A program made the translations under genes and the position numbers. Source: Erysipelotrichaceae bacterium (GTDB lineage Bacteria > Bacillota_I > Bacilli_A > Erysipelotrichales > Erysipelotrichaceae). Taken from it: 41,920 nucleotides of DNA. Below, one piece after another: positions 39,911-41,920 of the stretch (its first letter is position 1; each line of letters opens with the position of its first letter). The notes under the pieces are model-generated. The model was given only the letters and a program-made list of their open reading frames with translations. It had not been told where the DNA came from and made no database searches. The stretch covers positions 1 to 41,920 of the forward strand of contig JAFRLB010000066.1 of NCBI GenBank assembly GCA_017431405.1, written 5' to 3'.

Positions 39911-41197
39911 ATGGCTATATCAAATCAGGAAAAACTGGTAAGTGAGATTCCTTCAGTTGACAGCTTAAAATCAAAGATCCTGAATTACCGTCAGCGTGAA
40001 AAGTTTCTGGATAAGTGGTTAAACATCCGCATGTCTACCATTTTACCGGCCTTAATGAAGAGAACTGAAATAGATTGCTGGATCATCTGTAATGAAGAAT
40101 ACAATGAAGATCCTGTTTACTGGACCCTGACACCGTTTTCATGGATCACAGCCAGAAGACTTACGATCATGATCTATTATCTGAACGAGGAAGGTAACGT
40201 CGAAAAATACAGCATTACCCGTTATCCAATCGAAGGTTACCAGCAGAAATGGACCAATACAGACATTTCTCAGATGGACACATTGGCTGCCTTCCTTAAG
40301 GAATTGAATCCTGAAAAGATCGGCTTCAACATGTCAAAGGACTTTGCCTACGCTGATGGCTTATCTCATACCCTTTATCAGGCAATGTATGATGCCTTTG
40401 ACGATGAATTAAGAGGCAAGATCGTTTCTGCAGAAAAACTGGCAGTAGGCTGGCTGGAGACCAGAAGCGAAGAAGAAATGGCTGCCTACAATGACATTGT
40501 TCAGATCGCTCATACAATGATTGCAGAAGCTTATTCAAATAAGGTAATTCATCCTGGTGTAACAACAGCTGACGATGTTAAGTACTGGATGATGCAGAAA
40601 ACAGTTGACCTGGGCTTAGAACCTTGGTTTGACTATGAGGTATCAATAACGAGATTCGGTGGTAAACACTATGAAGGTGATGAGATAATCATGCCTGGTG
40701 ACATGCTGCATTGTGATATTGGCTTCAGATATCTGAACCTATGTACTGATACTCAGGAATTATGTTATATCCTGAAAATGGATGAGGATGATGTGCCTGA
40801 AGATCTGAAGAAGGCCATGGCTGTAACAAACAGACTGCAGGATATCACCAAGGGCGAATTCATTACCGGCAGAACTGGTAATGAGATCTTACGCAATTCC
40901 TTACAGAAGGCTAAGAGCGAAGGAATCAATGCCACTATATATACTCATCCGCTCGGCTTCCATGGACACGCTGCCGGACCTACCATTGGCTTGTGGGACA
41001 AGCAGGGTGGCGTAGAAGGAAGCGGTGATTATCCGTTATATGATAATACAGCTTATTCACTGGAATTAAATGCCAAAGTATATGTTGAGTCAATGGGTGG
41101 GGAAATCCCAATTGCCATGGAAACAGACATTTTATATAAAGGTGGAAAGGTATATTACCTGGCTGGCAGGCAAACTGAGTTCCATAAGGTAAAATAA
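39911..41197 (+). CDS. M24-family metallopeptidase (Xaa-Pro type)
   Basis: 428 residues. N-terminal creatinase-like domain (about 1-190) and pita-bread domain (about 195-428). Metal ligands: Asp in LHCDIG, Asp in LCTDTQ, His in PLGFHGHAAGP, Glu in YSLELN and Glu in AMETDI. Likely removes an N-terminal residue before proline; it resembles PepP/PepQ-like proteins with an atypical N-terminus. Last gene of the peptidase operon, 10 bases after the M29 gene with AGGAGG, before a strong terminator. Confidence 0.9.
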   Translation: MAISNQEKLVSEIPSVDSLKSKILNYRQREKFLDKWLNIRMSTILPALMKRTEIDCWIICNEEYNEDPVYWTLTPFSWITARRLTIMIYYLNEEGNVEKYSITRYPIEGYQQKWTNTDISQMDTLAAFLKELNPEKIGFNMSKDFAYADGLSHTLYQAMYDAFDDELRGKIVSAEKLAVGWLETRSEEEMAAYNDIVQIAHTMIAEAYSNKVIHPGVTTADDVKYWMMQKTVDLGLEPWFDYEVSITRFGGKHYEGDEIIMPGDMLHCDIGFRYLNLCTDTQELCYILKMDEDDVPEDLKKAMAVTNRLQDITKGEFITGRTGNEILRNSLQKAKSEGINATIYTHPLGFHGHAAGPTIGLWDKQGGVEGSGDYPLYDNTAYSLELNAKVYVESMGGEIPIAMETDILYKGGKVYYLAGRQTEFHKVK

Positions 41198-41204
41198 CAA
41201 TTAA

Positions 41205-41236
41205 GCCATCGTACACCTGTGTGTATGATGGCATTT
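41205..41236 (+). terminator. Terminator of the peptidase operon
   Basis: GCCATCGTACAC-CTGT-GTGTATGATGGC, a 12-bp stem with one G-U pair and 4-base loop; a short ATTTG tail follows. Confidence 0.85.
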
Positions 41237-41300
41237 GTATGTTTGTTATATAGTGGTGTTCAGATTAGAACTTATTTCTTTTTCTATAATACTTTTTTTG

Positions 41301-41417
41301 ATGAATACCGGAGTTATTAAACTGGAAGATATTTTTAAATCCTTCTAAACAATTTATTCTAAAACTAAAGATATCAATATATCATATTATGAAATTGTAG
41401 TTTCTCTGGGTGTTTGA
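41301..41417 (+). pseudogene. Apparent remnant of an ABC-transporter ATPase N-terminus
   Basis: ATG 41301 opens a frame reading MNTGVIKLEDIFKSF, then TAA, then TIYSKTKDINISYYEIVVSLG and V, then TGA. IKLEDIFKSF and the later DINISYYEIVVSLG correspond in order and spacing to the first two strands of an ABC ATPase (compare IELNNVTKTF ... VNIKLEPGKVYGFVG at 15681). Two stop codons interrupt it and no Walker A follows. It is too short to be sure, and the resemblance could be coincidental. Confidence 0.35.
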
Positions 41418-41476
41418 TATTGTGAAATCTTGATGTTATAGTTTAGTTAGAAAAATAGATAGTGGATATATAAAAA

Positions 41477-41920
41477 ATGTTTTCCAAGGTTAAATTACAC
41501 AGAGGTTATATTATAGTTTTTGCTATTGCTTTAATGTTCTTTTTAGTATGGTGCATAGAAAAAAAAGCAGTAGTTATGACATATACCACATATGATAATC
41601 AAATAATCACTTATTCGTTAACTCAACAAGAATCTGAGATGTTTATCCAATATTATAATGATGTTCAAAAGCAATATTTCGATGAGGATACTAATGATAT
41701 TTTTGCTAAAGGGAGAAATGAAAGGGGTACATACTCCTTTACAATAAAAGATGGATTTAGAATTGAGAGAATTGGCGGTTTACTGGTAGATAAAATATTT
41801 TGGACTGGAGATAAATTTTGGTATCCTAGTTTTTTTGATAATTTTGTTTTATATACTTTAAACTTGGAAGAGAAATATTTTGGATACGTGAAACAATCTT
41901 TTAACTCTTTAAGTAGTAAT
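41477..41920 (+). CDS. Start of an unidentified membrane-anchored protein, truncated by the window edge
   Basis: 148 codons, open to the right edge, no stop. ATG 41477 with AGTGGA about 10 bases upstream. Residues 1-10 are basic, about 11-26 form one membrane helix (IIVFAIALMFFLVWC; a Cys ends it but there is no lipobox), and the rest (27-148) is polar with aromatic-rich segments (QYYNDVQKQYF, FWTGDKFWYPSFFDNF), so probably external. Codon use differs from most of the window (TAT, TTT, ATT and AAT dominate), suggesting a more recent or foreign origin. No known family recognised. Confidence 0.7.
   Translation, partial: MFSKVKLHRGYIIVFAIALMFFLVWCIEKKAVVMTYTTYDNQIITYSLTQQESEMFIQYYNDVQKQYFDEDTNDIFAKGRNERGTYSFTIKDGFRIERIGGLLVDKIFWTGDKFWYPSFFDNFVLYTLNLEEKYFGYVKQSFNSLSSN

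Noticed and set aside
1-41920. CRISPR array, tRNA/rRNA genes, transposons, phage genes
   Set aside because: No regularly spaced repeats, no cloverleaf with a conserved T-loop, and no transposase or integrase motifs were found when reading both strands.

Overview
The window looks like a chromosomal segment of a low-to-moderate G+C Gram-positive bacterium. Evidence: Shine-Dalgarno sequences are AGGAGG/GGTG-like, one lipoprotein has a typical signal, and the gene order tilS-hpt-ftsH-hslO with a dus gene nearby is conserved in Firmicutes. UGA is used as a stop and tryptophan is UGG, so the mycoplasma code is excluded. Protein style (many small two-helix membrane proteins, AGA/CGT arginine codons) suggests a gut-type Erysipelotrichia relative, but that placement is inference. 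No rRNA, tRNA, CRISPR array, transposase or integrase was seen.

Layout. 1-236: C-terminus of a membrane-anchored protein with a terminator. 303-929 (minus): HAD phosphatase, divergent from a TagO/WecA-type transferase (1010-2077). 2124-9629: housekeeping cluster: PemK/MazF-like protein, tilS, hpt, ftsH, hslO, tex. 9646-11389: small membrane proteins and an ECF sigma factor followed by two look-alike two-helix membrane proteins. 11519-17520: dus with an apparently leaderless promoter, then a 1048-residue secreted, membrane-tethered repeat protein and an ABC-2 type transporter in overlapping frames. 17615-18979: MATE exporter.

19068-25237 is the most unusual part: a very large J-domain/TPR protein (J motif degenerate), an HscC-type Hsp70 four bases later, then an ECF sigma factor fused to a 250-residue domain of unknown function, preceded by a typical ECF-type (GAAC/CGTC) promoter. 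I propose that these form one chaperone-sigma regulatory module. 25365-27347: dienelactone-hydrolase-like enzyme and a radical SAM/SPASM sulfatase-maturase-like protein with a SEC-C tail, abutting. 27559-28569: MupG-type (DUF871) protein.

28824-41197 is a peptide-utilisation island: oppBCDF-oppA, then an S9 oligopeptidase behind a structured leader, PepD (M20), a guanylate-kinase-like protein, an M29 aminopeptidase and an M24 peptidase, in tight or overlapping frames. Imported oligopeptides would be degraded in the cytosol by the four peptidases. 41237-41920 is more AT-rich, with an apparent remnant of an ABC-ATPase gene and the start of an unknown membrane-anchored protein that runs off the window.
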